A stretch of 58,651 bases of DNA from Lachnospiraceae bacterium (GTDB taxonomy: Bacteria; Bacillota; Clostridia; Lachnospirales; Lachnospiraceae): NCBI GenBank assembly GCA_030524705.1, contig JAUNGD010000017.1, positions 1-58,651 of the forward strand, written 5' to 3'. The position numbers and the translations under genes are program-made. Numbering within the stretch: the stretch's first letter is position 1; each line of letters begins with the position of its first letter. This document shows, one piece after another, positions 8,524-17,823 of this stretch. The notes below the pieces were generated by a model, which saw only the letters and a program-made list of their open reading frames with translations, searched no databases and had not been told where the DNA came from.

Positions 8524-8614
8524 GGAATATGATACAGAAGGGATATGGTACAACTGTGATCATTTCATGAAAAATCTGTGACTGGCGCTGTCAAAATTCC
8601 GCCTTCTTTTCTGA

Positions 8615-8643
8615 TTGACAAACGCTTTACGTGAACCTAAACT
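8615..8643 (+). promoter_or_regulatory. SigA promoter of the 8694 response regulator
   Basis: TTGACA (8615-8620), 17-base spacer, TAAACT (8638-8643). Transcription would begin near 8650, about 44 bases before the chosen start codon. Confidence 0.7.
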
Positions 8644-8693
8644 GAAAACAGTACAAATTTCACACAACATCAAAGCATATGGAGAACAATACT

Positions 8694-9377
8694 ATGCAAT
8701 ATATTTTAGTTTTGGAGGATGACACGGATCTGGCAAATGGTATACGGCTGGCCCTGGGAAACGATGAGCTTTCCTTCACCCTCTGCCGGACAATAAGGGA
8801 AGCCGAGAATATGCTAAGGCAGCGGTCCTTTGATCTGCTGATCCTTGACATCAATCTCCCCGATGGCAGCGGGCTGGAGCTGTGCCGGGAGATCCGGCGA
8901 AGTACCAGGATCCCCATCGCGCTTCTAACCGCCCGGGATATGGAGCTGGATATCGTTGCCGGCCTGGAGAGCGGAGCCGATGATTATATCACAAAACCCT
9001 TCAGCCTCATGGTTCTGCGGGCCAGGATCCGGGCGCTGCTGCGCCGGAATACCCGGGAAGCAGTCAGTGAATACTGCAAAGATCCCTTTCATTTTTGTTT
9101 CGAGACAATGGAATTTTCTAAAAACGGCCGTCTTCTTGATCTGAGCAAAACCGAGCAGCGCATCCTGTACCTGCTGGTCACCCACCCTGGGCAGATTCTG
9201 ACCCGGGAACAGCTCATGAATCATGTGTGGCCGGAGGGCACGGAGTACGTGGAGGATAATGCTCTCTCCGTGGGAATCCGGCGGCTCCGGGACAAGCTGG
9301 AGGAAAATCCGTCAAGCCCCCAGTTCATTAAAACCATCTACGGAAAAGGCTACGTCTGGGAGCCTTCCTCTTTATAA
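8694..9377 (+). CDS. OmpR-family response regulator
   Basis: 227 aa. Receiver domain (1-115) with the phospho-acceptor Asp in LLILDINLPDGSG and the conserved Lys in ITKPFSL; winged-helix DNA-binding domain (about 130-227) ending in FIKTIYGKGYVW. ATG at 8694 is chosen because GGAGAA lies 7 bases upstream; the in-frame ATG at 8679 overlaps that box. It is followed by a sensor kinase and an ABC exporter on the same strand, an arrangement like Bce-type peptide-sensing modules. The tandem repeat before the ABC genes is its probable target. Confidence 0.92.
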   Translation: MQYILVLEDDTDLANGIRLALGNDELSFTLCRTIREAENMLRQRSFDLLILDINLPDGSGLELCREIRRSTRIPIALLTARDMELDIVAGLESGADDYITKPFSLMVLRARIRALLRRNTREAVSEYCKDPFHFCFETMEFSKNGRLLDLSKTEQRILYLLVTHPGQILTREQLMNHVWPEGTEYVEDNALSVGIRRLRDKLEENPSSPQFIKTIYGKGYVWEPSSL

Positions 9378-9418
9378 GGAAAACAGCATGATCATATCCT
9401 ATACCTGAGGAGAACAGT

Positions 9419-10393
9419 ATGACCGCATTCTATATGATTCCCGGCTGCGTACTTTTGTGCGCCGCTATCTGCATTACCATATTTTTATATGAACGTAATA
9501 AATCGAAAAAAATCCTGGAACGCGTACTACAGGAGCTGGACGATGCCATCACCGGAAACCTGCTGGTCACCGCCTATGATGAATCCCTGGACGATGCCAT
9601 TCGTGACCGGCTGAACCGCGTGGTACAGATCTCCGGGATGCAGCGGGATGAGGCACAAAAGGAAAGGGACGCCGTAAAATCTCTGATCTCTGATATTTCA
9701 CATCAGGTACGCACGCCTTTGTCCAATATTTTGCTGTATTCAGAGCTGTTGGAGGAAACCCTGCAATCCTCCTGCGCTCATATCTCTCCAGCCGCAAAAG
9801 ACCTCTCTGCCGCAGGGCAGATGGCTGCCAAGATTCGTCAGCAATCGGAAAAGCTGGACTTTTTTATCCGGGAGCTGACCAGATCCTCCTACGCCGAGCA
9901 GGAGATGATCTCCATTACCCCGCAGCAGGTGTCTGCAAAGGAGCTGATCGACAAAGCGTGCCAGGGGGCAGAGCTGGCCGCCCTGAAAAAGGGCATCCGT
10001 ATCCTCCGCCAAAATACGGATTATGCGGACTGTATCTGCTTTGCCGATCCCAAGTGGACCGTGGAGGCGCTGGAAAACATTCTCGAAAACGCCGTCAAAT
10101 ACTCCCCTGAAGCTTCCGACATTGCGATCACTGCAGCTTCCTATGAGTCCTTTGTGTGCGTCGAAATAAAGGATTACGGCATCGGGATTTCGGAGGCTGA
10201 GCAGGGCGCCATTTTCCGCAGATTCTACCGTTCTCCCCAGGTCAGCGAGACTCCCGGCTTCGGTATCGGGCTGTATCTCGTTCGGGAGGTTCTTTCCCGG
10301 CAGGGCGGCTACGTAAAGGTACAGTCCAGTCCCGGCGCCGGCTCTGCATTTCAGGTATTTCTTTCAAAACTGTCACCTTTGAGAAAGATTTGA
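9419..10393 (+). CDS. Sensor histidine kinase with one membrane segment
   Basis: 324 aa. One hydrophobic segment (about 5-24), a short linker, then a dimerisation/phospho-acceptor domain with His in SDISHQVRTPLSN and a catalytic domain with NILENAVKYSP (N box), DYGIGIS (G1) and GFGIGLYL (G2). There is no extracellular sensor domain, so it may sense within the membrane or through the neighbouring transporter, as Bce-type kinases do, although those usually have two membrane segments. GAGGAGAA precedes the start. Partner of the regulator at 8694. Confidence 0.9.
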   Translation: MTAFYMIPGCVLLCAAICITIFLYERNKSKKILERVLQELDDAITGNLLVTAYDESLDDAIRDRLNRVVQISGMQRDEAQKERDAVKSLISDISHQVRTPLSNILLYSELLEETLQSSCAHISPAAKDLSAAGQMAAKIRQQSEKLDFFIRELTRSSYAEQEMISITPQQVSAKELIDKACQGAELAALKKGIRILRQNTDYADCICFADPKWTVEALENILENAVKYSPEASDIAITAASYESFVCVEIKDYGIGISEAEQGAIFRRFYRSPQVSETPGFGIGLYLVREVLSRQGGYVKVQSSPGAGSAFQVFLSKLSPLRKI

Positions 10394-10419
10394 GAAAGAA
10401 TCGTCCTGTATTCTATGTT
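10378..10419 (+). promoter_or_regulatory. Tandem 11-bp operator and promoter of the ABC exporter genes
   Basis: TTTGAGAAAGA occurs twice in perfect tandem (10378-10388, 10389-10399). The second copy overlaps a possible -35 TTGAGA (10390-10395), with TATGTT (10414-10419) 18 bases downstream. An 11-bp period is the classic layout for a dimer of an OmpR-type regulator. It overlaps the end of the kinase gene. Confidence 0.65.
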
Positions 10420-10517
10420 AAGAACAAAGATGTGGCGGCAGATTGTCAGGCAATGGGACCTTTTCCGCGGAATACACATCGGTTCTGCAGCTATCTCAAA
10501 GAAAGGACGGTATTTTT

Positions 10518-11198
10518 ATGGCTCTGTTACTTACTGAAAACCTGAAAAAATATTATGAAATGGGCGAAAATACGGTGAAGGCTCTGGACGGCATTAATCT
10601 CTCCGTCGAAAAGGGCGAATTTCTTGCCATTGTAGGAAAATCCGGCAGCGGAAAATCTACGCTTCTGCATATGCTGGGCGGACTGGACGTCCCCACCTCG
10701 GGAAAAGTCATTGTGGAGGGAAGGGATATTTCGGGAATGACCCGGGATGAGCTGACGATTTTCCGCCGCAGAAAGATCGGCTTTGTTTTCCAGAACTACA
10801 ATCTTCTTTCCCTGATGAACGTATACGATAACATCGTGCTCCCCATTAAACTGGACGGCATTCGGCCCAGTGAAAGCTACATTGACCGGATCCTGGAGCT
10901 TCTGGGACTTGGCGAAAAGAAATATGCGATGCCGAACCAGCTCTCCGGCGGCCAGCAGCAAAGAGTAGCCCTTGCCCGGGCCCTGGCAGCAAAGCCCGCC
11001 ATTGTTCTGGCGGATGAGCCTACCGGAAATCTTGATTCCAAAACCAGCCAGGATGTACTGGGGCTTATCAGGACCTCCAGCCGGCACTTCGGACAGACCG
11101 TCGTCATGATTACCCACAACCCGGAGATCGCCCAGATGGCGGACCGGATCATCCGTCTGGAGGACGGCCGGATTGCAGGAGGTGAAGCGTCATGCTGA
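10518..11198 (+). CDS. ABC transporter ATP-binding protein (LolD/MacB-type)
   Basis: 226-aa nucleotide-binding subunit. Walker A GKSGSGKST, signature LSGGQQQR, Walker B VLADEPTGNLD and switch His in MITHNPE are all intact. The start at 10518 (MALLLTENLKKYY) is preferred over an in-frame TTG at 10443 because it matches family N-termini and has AAAGGA upstream. Its stop overlaps the permease start by 7 bases. The pair probably exports or extracts a membrane-active compound; substrate unknown. Confidence 0.92.
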   Translation: MALLLTENLKKYYEMGENTVKALDGINLSVEKGEFLAIVGKSGSGKSTLLHMLGGLDVPTSGKVIVEGRDISGMTRDELTIFRRRKIGFVFQNYNLLSLMNVYDNIVLPIKLDGIRPSESYIDRILELLGLGEKKYAMPNQLSGGQQQRVALARALAAKPAIVLADEPTGNLDSKTSQDVLGLIRTSSRHFGQTVVMITHNPEIAQMADRIIRLEDGRIAGGEASC

Positions 11199-13792
11199 AG
11201 GTAAACAACCGAAGGCTTATTTCCGAAATGGCTGCCTCCACCTGGAAAGCCGGAAAAAAGCGAAATCTCCTGACCATTTTTGCTATCTTTCTCACCACCT
11301 TCCTGATCGCCTCGGTGCTGGCCATCGGCTCCAGCTACTGGAACACTCTTTCCCAGCGCCAGGTCCGCATGAGCGGAATGGACTATGACATCGAGCTTCC
11401 TGAGCCCCGGGAAGACCAGATAGAAAAAACGCGGGCTATGGACAATGTCAAATTCGCCGGACTTTCCATCAAATGTGCCGTCATCACAGATTACGGCGAT
11501 ATTCAGATGGACAAAACAAGGCTTTACTACCTCGATGAAACCTGCTGGCAGCAGCAGTGCATCCCGGCTCTGGAATTTTATGAGGGAAAGTACCCCGAAA
11601 AGGAGAATGAAATCATGCTCTCCCTGTATGCCCTGGAGCACATGGGAATCCAGAATCCTTCCATTGGCATGACCCTTTCTCTGGACTACTATACTCTGGT
11701 CGGAAAGGACTCCGATGAGGAACACCCCCTTCAAAAAAGCTTTACCCTGAGCGGATGGTACAGAGACTATACGGGAGCCAGCCAGGGGTATGTTTCAAAG
11801 GCGTTCCAGGAGGCCAGCGGCGTCACACAGACGGATTTTACCCAGGGCAAGCTTAAGATTACCCTGAAAAATCCCTTGTATTCAGAAAAAGAGATCGTAG
11901 AAATGCAGAATGCACTGGATCTGCAGGAAGGACAGCTCATCTATGCGGACAGCGATCTGTTATCCTCCTTTTTAAAAGCTATCCTGGTTCTGGCCGGCCT
12001 TTTGCTGATGGTATTTCTGAGCGGGTACCTGTTCATCTACAATGCCCTTTACATTTCCATTGCAAAGAATATTCGTTATTACGGCCAGTTAAAGACCCTG
12101 GGGATGACCGCCCCGCAGCTTCGAAGTATGATCTACCGGGAATCTCTCTGGAACGGTCTGATCGGAACGTTTCTGGGACTTACCGTCGGTATCCTCACCG
12201 CCTCCTCGGTCATTCCGGCGCTCCTGACCTCCATGAACCAGGCTCTCAGCCCGGAAGAAATCTGGCAATCTTCTCCTGCTGCCTACGTTATAGCCGGACT
12301 GTTCGCTCTGCTGACAAATTTTATCGGCAGCCGCAAGCCCATAAAGATTGCAGAGGACTGCTCCCCTATCGAGGCCGTTCACTTTTCCTCTATCCAACAG
12401 CTTTCCCGGACTAAAAATCCAAAAACCGGCCGAAAAAAACGTTTTTTCCAGTCCGGGAACAACAAACCGGAAAAGCGCCGCTCCTCATATTTTAGCGGCA
12501 GTATCGCTATGGCCCGCCAGAACATGTTCCGGGACAAAAAGCAGGCTGTCATTATCCTCCTGTCCTTCACCACCTCGCTGACAATTTTTCTCTCCATTCA
12601 TGTACTGATCCGGGCAAACGATGCGAAGGCCGTTTTAAACGCAACGCGAAGTGATGATATTTACTTTCTGAATCAAACGACTCTGGAGGAGAATCTGCCC
12701 CTGCTCACCGAGGAAAAAATCGGACAGATACGCCGGATTCCCGGCGTAAAGTCTGTTCGGAGGGTGGCCTCCGCTGCCGCCATCCTGCCGTACCAGCCGG
12801 GCATTTTCGATAAATACTTTGAAGAGCTGTGCGCCTCAAGATACAGCCCCGGCGATCTGGAAGACTTTCTGCAGAGCTACCGCAAGGATCCAGAAGCTCC
12901 CAAGTACGCCACACGGCTGAATATTGTAGATGAAGAGGGCTTCCCCTTGCTGAATACCCATGTCGGAGGGACGCTGGATAAAGAAGCTTTTATGCGGGGT
13001 GAAATTGCCGTGGCCTATGACCCCTGGTCCGGCATCGTCTCCGGCGACTGGGAAGCCGCCGACGCCCAAATGCTGGGAAAAGAGGTTGTTTTCTCTCTTC
13101 CCGACGGACCCCATCCGGAAGAAAGCTACCACATCAAAATCGGCGCTGTGGGAAGCTATACCCCCGCTCACTTTTCCGGCGGCTATCCCCCTGCCCTGAT
13201 CGTCAGCGAAGATCTTGCGAAGGAGCTGCTGGGGGAGCTTTACACAGAAAAAATCAGCGTCGTATATGAAAAACCGTTTTCAAAGGATACAGAAGAACAG
13301 ATAAAAGCGGTATTTGCGGATGAGACAGGGATCGGCTATGACTCAAAGCTGGACAGCTATGAGGATATGCAGAAAACAGAGCAGCAGGTCAGAATTTTGG
13401 GCACCAGCCTCGGACTTATCATCGCTTTTCTGGCGCTCCTGAACTACTGCAATATGATGGCCGCCAGTCTTCAGGACCGGGCAAAGGAATTTGCCACCCT
13501 GGAAAGCATCGGAATGACCACAAAGCAGACCCGGCAGGTCCTGATGCTGGAGGGCATCGGCTATGCCCTGCTGTCTGCCGTCTCCTCCCTGATCATCGGC
13601 ACGCCCCTCAGCATCGCAGTATTTAACGGCACAAATCAGTATTGGAATCTCAGATACAGCTTCCCGCTGGCTGACAGTCTGATCCTGTACCTCATCATCC
13701 TGATTCTGTGTATGCTGGTGCCTGCGGTCCTTTATCAGAGGACAAAGAAAACAAGTATCGTGGAACGACTGCGGCAAATTCAGGCCTTTTAA
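11192..13792 (+). CDS. FtsX-type ABC transporter permease, 866 aa
   Basis: Membrane partner of the preceding ATPase. An N-terminal membrane segment (about 25-47) is followed by a roughly 210-residue extracytoplasmic domain. A first FtsX-like bundle follows (262-285, 318-342, 363-380, with LKTLGMTAPQL as coupling segment). A membrane segment near 450-470, a second large extracytoplasmic domain, and a C-terminal FtsX bundle (about 735-855, with LESIGMTTKQTRQ) complete it. AGGAGGTGA precedes the start. The two FtsX domains resemble antimicrobial-peptide or lipid-extracting exporters; export of an antimicrobial is inference from the adjacent two-component system. Confidence 0.9.
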   Translation: MLKVNNRRLISEMAASTWKAGKKRNLLTIFAIFLTTFLIASVLAIGSSYWNTLSQRQVRMSGMDYDIELPEPREDQIEKTRAMDNVKFAGLSIKCAVITDYGDIQMDKTRLYYLDETCWQQQCIPALEFYEGKYPEKENEIMLSLYALEHMGIQNPSIGMTLSLDYYTLVGKDSDEEHPLQKSFTLSGWYRDYTGASQGYVSKAFQEASGVTQTDFTQGKLKITLKNPLYSEKEIVEMQNALDLQEGQLIYADSDLLSSFLKAILVLAGLLLMVFLSGYLFIYNALYISIAKNIRYYGQLKTLGMTAPQLRSMIYRESLWNGLIGTFLGLTVGILTASSVIPALLTSMNQALSPEEIWQSSPAAYVIAGLFALLTNFIGSRKPIKIAEDCSPIEAVHFSSIQQLSRTKNPKTGRKKRFFQSGNNKPEKRRSSYFSGSIAMARQNMFRDKKQAVIILLSFTTSLTIFLSIHVLIRANDAKAVLNATRSDDIYFLNQTTLEENLPLLTEEKIGQIRRIPGVKSVRRVASAAAILPYQPGIFDKYFEELCASRYSPGDLEDFLQSYRKDPEAPKYATRLNIVDEEGFPLLNTHVGGTLDKEAFMRGEIAVAYDPWSGIVSGDWEAADAQMLGKEVVFSLPDGPHPEESYHIKIGAVGSYTPAHFSGGYPPALIVSEDLAKELLGELYTEKISVVYEKPFSKDTEEQIKAVFADETGIGYDSKLDSYEDMQKTEQQVRILGTSLGLIIAFLALLNYCNMMAASLQDRAKEFATLESIGMTTKQTRQVLMLEGIGYALLSAVSSLIIGTPLSIAVFNGTNQYWNLRYSFPLADSLILYLIILILCMLVPAVLYQRTKKTSIVERLRQIQAF

Positions 13793-13817
13793 GCTTTGAA
13801 TTGAAACCTATTCCCAG

Positions 13818-14519
13818 TCATTCCACCTTCATCATACGGTATCCGACCCCAATATGAGTCTGGATATACTGCGGAGAATCCGGTTCCGGTTCCAATTTCT
13901 TTCGGAGAGTTGCCATAAACACCCGCAGGGAAGCAATATCATTTTCCCAGCTCCGGCCCCAGATATTCTGTGTAATAAAGGTATGCGTCAAAACCTTTCC
14001 TACATTTTTGGAAAGCAGGCAAAGCAGCTTGTACTCAATCGGCGTCAGGTGCAGCTCCTCATCATTCAGATAAGCGCATCCGCCAGCGTAATCCACCCGC
14101 AGCTTTCCGTTGACGAATACGGAGCCTGCCGTTCGTGCCTCTGCCGTCATAAAAGAAAGCCTGCGCTGCGTTACCCGCAGTCTTGCAAGCAGCTCCTCCA
14201 CGGAAAACGGTTTTGTCAGATAGTCATCCGCACCGGCGTCCAGCGCCTCGATCTTATCGTTGTCCTCGCTTCGGGCGCTGATAACAATGATTGGCAGATT
14301 CGACCAGGAACGGATATTCTGGATCACCTGTACGCCGTCTATGTCCGGCAGGCCCAAATCCAGCAGAACAATATCCGGGTTGTGGGAGGAGGCCTCTAAA
14401 ATCGCTTCCTCTCCATTTGACGCTACCAGATAGCGGTAATCATTGGTTTTTAATGTTGTTGTAATCAGGTTGCGCACCGGAGGATCGTCCTCCACAACCA
14501 ATATTAAAGTTTTATTCAT
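13818..14519 (-). CDS. kdpE: KdpE-type response regulator
   Basis: OmpR-family regulator, 233 aa from this ATG. Receiver domain with the Asp in IVLLDLGLPDIDG and the Lys in YLTKPFS; winged helix with HLTPIEYKLLCLL and a YIQTHIGVGYRM end, typical of KdpE. The start at 14519 is favoured since GGGGAGG lies 9 bases upstream; a TTG at 14528 would abut that box. It overlaps the kdpD stop by 8 bases, so translation is probably coupled. No kdpFABC genes are in the window, so the target is probably the trk genes or elsewhere. Confidence 0.93.
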   Translation of the reverse strand: MNKTLILVVEDDPPVRNLITTTLKTNDYRYLVASNGEEAILEASSHNPDIVLLDLGLPDIDGVQVIQNIRSWSNLPIIVISARSEDNDKIEALDAGADDYLTKPFSVEELLARLRVTQRRLSFMTAEARTAGSVFVNGKLRVDYAGGCAYLNDEELHLTPIEYKLLCLLSKNVGKVLTHTFITQNIWGRSWENDIASLRVFMATLRKKLEPEPDSPQYIQTHIGVGYRMMKVE

Positions 14520-17202
14520 GTAATTCAACCTCCCCTGCCGGTAATGTGAATGTGAAAACAGTGCCCCTCGGATGGTGATCCGACACGGAGATCCTTCCGC
14601 CGTGGGCTGTTACAATGGATTTGCAAAGGGACAGTCCAAGCCCTAAGCTCCTGCGGCTGTCTGCAATCTGATTCGCCCCGCTGTAAAACATTTCAAAGAT
14701 ATGGGGCTTTTGATCGTCGGGTATTCCCGGCCCATCGTCCGAAACAGATACCTCAATCCATTCCCCCTTCTTTTCCGTATGGATCTCTATGACGGAATGG
14801 ACAGGCGTATATTTAATCGCATTGTCTACCAGATTAATGAGTACCTGAACGATCAGCTTCGTATCAATGCGGGCCAGCAGCAAATCCTCGGAGGAGCTGA
14901 GATGGATGGTATGCTCCTTGCTTTTTCGGTTAATATGGCGCAGGGCCTCCGCAATGACCTCATCCATCAGCTCTACGGACAGATTCAAATTGACCTGCCC
15001 GCCTTCAATCCGTGTAACTGCAAGCAGATTTTCCACCAGATTGATCAGCCACATGGAATCATCATAAATATCCATAAAGGTCTGTGTTCGGGTCGTATCA
15101 TCCATCTTCTGGTAGTTGGTCAACAGGTTGCTGGCGCTCCCGGAAATAGAAGTCAACGGTGTGCGCAGATCATGGGAAATCGCCCGAAGAAGATTCGCCC
15201 GAAGCCGTTCATTTTCCGCAAGAATCGCAGCCTCTTCTTTTTCTCTGGCATTTTTAATATTTTCCAACGCCAGGGCGCATTCTCCAAGAATCGACAGCAG
15301 GACGCTGTTTTCAAAGGAATCCAGCGGTATTTCATCCATAGAAATCCCCACAACGCCGAAAACCTTTTGCCCCGCCCGGATCGCCAAATACAGGCATTTC
15401 GCATTTGCCAGTGTGTCCGTTGTTGCCCCCGCGTGCTTATTGTTTCTGAAAACCCAGGCGGCCACAGCCTTTTCGTTCTCGGAGGTCAAATCACTCCCGT
15501 CGCTGTCCGAGGCACGATAAATACTGGGCTCCAATAAATCCGTTCCATCAGACAGGTAAATCACTAAATCTCTTTTCAGCAGTTTTGTAAGCTGCCCCGC
15601 AGTTACGCTCAGGACAGCCTGCTCTTCCTTTTCCTTTTGAAGAAGCTGGTTCGTTTCAAACAGAATCTTCGTCCGAAACGCCGCCTGAGCAGATTGCTTC
15701 GCGTTATCCTTCAGTTTCCCGGCAAGGGAGCCGGTCAAAAGAGCCACCATAAACATGATGGTAAAGGTCACCAGATAGTTCGGGTCATTAAAATGAAATG
15801 TGAAGCGTGGAATCGTAAAGAAGAAATTGAACAGCATCACGCTCACAAGGGAAGATATCAGCCCGCAAAGGCGTCTGGTTGTGATAATGGAGGTAACCAG
15901 AACGCCAAAAATATAGACAGCAATCAGATTCGCTTCTGTGAATCCGAGGGAATAGAAAATATAGTCAATTAATGTAGCGGCCACCAGAACCAGAATGCTT
16001 TTCCAGATATCCTGCAAAGGAACGATGCCTGACAGCTTCGTTTTGGCAGGGTGATAGGAATTGTCGGCGCTGGCATCTGGGATGACATGAATATCCAGAT
16101 TGGGCGCGGCGGCAATGAGACGCTCTGTCATAGTGGGTTTGCCGAATATGCTTTTCCGGGTTGCCGTACTGCGGCCAATGACAATTTTGGAGACGCCGGA
16201 AAGCCTTGCAAACTCTGCAATCTGATAGGGCACATCCTCTCCATAGCTGGTTTCAATAGCCGCGCCGAGCTGCTGCGCAAGGCGTATATTTTCCCGCAGC
16301 CTCTTTTTATCCTCCTCGTTCATGGCCGCCGTACCGGGCGTTTCTACAAAAAGAGCCGTAAATGTCCCGCGAAATGCCCGTGCCATCCGGGCTGCGGTTC
16401 GGATGATTTTCGCATTAGAAGGGGAGGAGGAAAGACATACCAAAATATGCTCGTCGGTGTGATAATCCCCCCGGCTTTGGATTCTGGCGCTTTCCGTCAA
16501 AAGATTCACCCGGTCGGCGAAGCGCCGCAGAGCGATCTCCCGAAGCGCAGTCAGGTTTTCTACGGTAAAAAAATTGGCCGCTGCCCGTTCCGCCTGATCC
16601 TCCCGATAAACATTTCCGCTTGCCAACCGTTCCAGCAGCTCCCTCGGCTCTATATCCACCAGTTCCACCTGATCCGCCTGGTCAAAAGCAGAATCCGGGA
16701 TGCGCTCCCGTACCAAAACGCCTGTAATCGAAGCAACCGTATCATTTAAGCTCTCAATATGCTGGACATTGACGGTTGTGTAGACATCAATCCCCGCGTT
16801 TAACAGTTCCTGTATATCCTGATACCGTTTGGCGTGACGGCTGCCCTCCGCGTTGGTATGTGCAAACTCATCCACCAATATAAGCTGGGGCTTTCTTTTC
16901 AATGCGGCGTCAATGTCAAATTCCCGCAGCATGATTCCGGCATACGGAATCTTCCTCGCCGGAAGCTGTTCCAACCCGCCAAGCAAAGCCGTTGTCTGCG
17001 GACGGGCATGGGGCTCTATATATCCTGCAACTACGTCCACGCCGCGCTCCTTTGCCTGATGTGCCGCACACAGCATGGCATAGGTTTTCCCAACGCCGGC
17101 AGCATAACCAAAAAATATCTTTAGCTTTCCGTGATGATCACTGGATGTATCGTTACGGATCGCCCGTAATAGCTGCTCCGGGTCCTGCCTTGGTATTTCC
17201 AT
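14512..17202 (-). CDS. kdpD: KdpD-type osmosensitive potassium sensor kinase
   Basis: Membrane sensor kinase, 896 aa, near full length for the family. It has the N-terminal KdpD domain with a Walker A (GVGKT, about 36-40) and LVDEFAHTN, a Usp-like domain (about 240-370), a four-helix DUF4118 membrane region (about 395-495), a GAF-like linker, the His box ISHDLRTPLTS, then VDNAIKYTP and SDDGPGIPDD. The start at 17202 is preferred because AGGAGGA precedes it; a frame reaches 17226. An extended -10 promoter lies upstream, within the last stretch of the potassium operon. Confidence 0.95.
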   Translation of the reverse strand: MEIPRQDPEQLLRAIRNDTSSDHHGKLKIFFGYAAGVGKTYAMLCAAHQAKERGVDVVAGYIEPHARPQTTALLGGLEQLPARKIPYAGIMLREFDIDAALKRKPQLILVDEFAHTNAEGSRHAKRYQDIQELLNAGIDVYTTVNVQHIESLNDTVASITGVLVRERIPDSAFDQADQVELVDIEPRELLERLASGNVYREDQAERAAANFFTVENLTALREIALRRFADRVNLLTESARIQSRGDYHTDEHILVCLSSSPSNAKIIRTAARMARAFRGTFTALFVETPGTAAMNEEDKKRLRENIRLAQQLGAAIETSYGEDVPYQIAEFARLSGVSKIVIGRSTATRKSIFGKPTMTERLIAAAPNLDIHVIPDASADNSYHPAKTKLSGIVPLQDIWKSILVLVAATLIDYIFYSLGFTEANLIAVYIFGVLVTSIITTRRLCGLISSLVSVMLFNFFFTIPRFTFHFNDPNYLVTFTIMFMVALLTGSLAGKLKDNAKQSAQAAFRTKILFETNQLLQKEKEEQAVLSVTAGQLTKLLKRDLVIYLSDGTDLLEPSIYRASDSDGSDLTSENEKAVAAWVFRNNKHAGATTDTLANAKCLYLAIRAGQKVFGVVGISMDEIPLDSFENSVLLSILGECALALENIKNAREKEEAAILAENERLRANLLRAISHDLRTPLTSISGSASNLLTNYQKMDDTTRTQTFMDIYDDSMWLINLVENLLAVTRIEGGQVNLNLSVELMDEVIAEALRHINRKSKEHTIHLSSSEDLLLARIDTKLIVQVLINLVDNAIKYTPVHSVIEIHTEKKGEWIEVSVSDDGPGIPDDQKPHIFEMFYSGANQIADSRRSLGLGLSLCKSIVTAHGGRISVSDHHPRGTVFTFTLPAGEVELHE

Positions 17203-17260
17203 AGGGGTTCCTCCTTCCCATGGCAATATAGCGGACTATATTCCAAATCCATAATTTTTT

Positions 17261-17269
17261 ATTATAACA
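17261..17269 (-). promoter_or_regulatory. Extended -10 promoter before kdpD
   Basis: On the minus strand TGT-TATAAT (17269-17261), about 60 bases before kdpD. No -35 was seen at the right distance. It may give kdpDE transcription independent of the upstream trk genes. Confidence 0.45.
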
Positions 17270-17289
17270 TATTGTACCTGCAATTTCTA

Positions 17290-17808
17290 TTATCGCGGTT
17301 TCGGTGCGTCAGATCCGTCCTTCAGGCACTCTATGAAGCAATGAACAAACGCTGCTTGTGTTTCTTCCGGCCATAAAACCTTTTGCATGATGTGTCCTTC
17401 TGCAATCGGTTCAATGGGCAGCCCGCCATATTTCATCATAACGGGAGTATAGCTCAGCAATACCTCTCTGGCGCAGCAATGCACATCAACAGGAACATCA
17501 ATAGCCTTCGGTAAAAAAATCACATCCAATTTGTTCGCAGAAAATCGTTTGATCAATTCTTGTTCTGACCCATGAAAGAGGTATACGGAAATATCTGAAT
17601 ATTGTTTTTTGCACTGCTCCAGAACATCAGTGATGCTGTCTGCAGCAGATGGATTAGAAAAACCGATCCGCAAGGTATCCTTGCCGGATTCGGGCAACAG
17701 TGTCTGTGCCTGACGGTTCTTTTCAAGAAAACAATCCAGCCTTTTCATAAGGAACCATCCAAAAACGAACATTGCAGCTACGGCTGCAGCCAATAACAAA
17801 TCCTGCAT
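17290..17808 (-). CDS. Membrane-anchored protein resembling a LysR/periplasmic-type ligand-binding domain
   Basis: 172 aa. One N-terminal membrane helix (about 4-22) with RLDCFLEKNRQ after it, then a soluble part. DTLRIGFSNPSAADSI, LIKRFSANKLDVIFLPKA and EVLLSYTPVMMKYGG follow the pattern of LysR effector-binding or type 2 periplasmic domains. It lacks any HTH. It is 15 bases downstream of trkA and 87 bases upstream of kdpD, so it probably belongs to potassium control, perhaps as a sensor accessory. The name is structural; the function is unknown. Confidence 0.7.
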   Translation of the reverse strand: MQDLLLAAAVAAMFVFGWFLMKRLDCFLEKNRQAQTLLPESGKDTLRIGFSNPSAADSITDVLEQCKKQYSDISVYLFHGSEQELIKRFSANKLDVIFLPKAIDVPVDVHCCAREVLLSYTPVMMKYGGLPIEPIAEGHIMQKVLWPEETQAAFVHCFIECLKDGSDAPKPR

Positions 17809-17823
17809 AGTTTCTCCCTCGCT

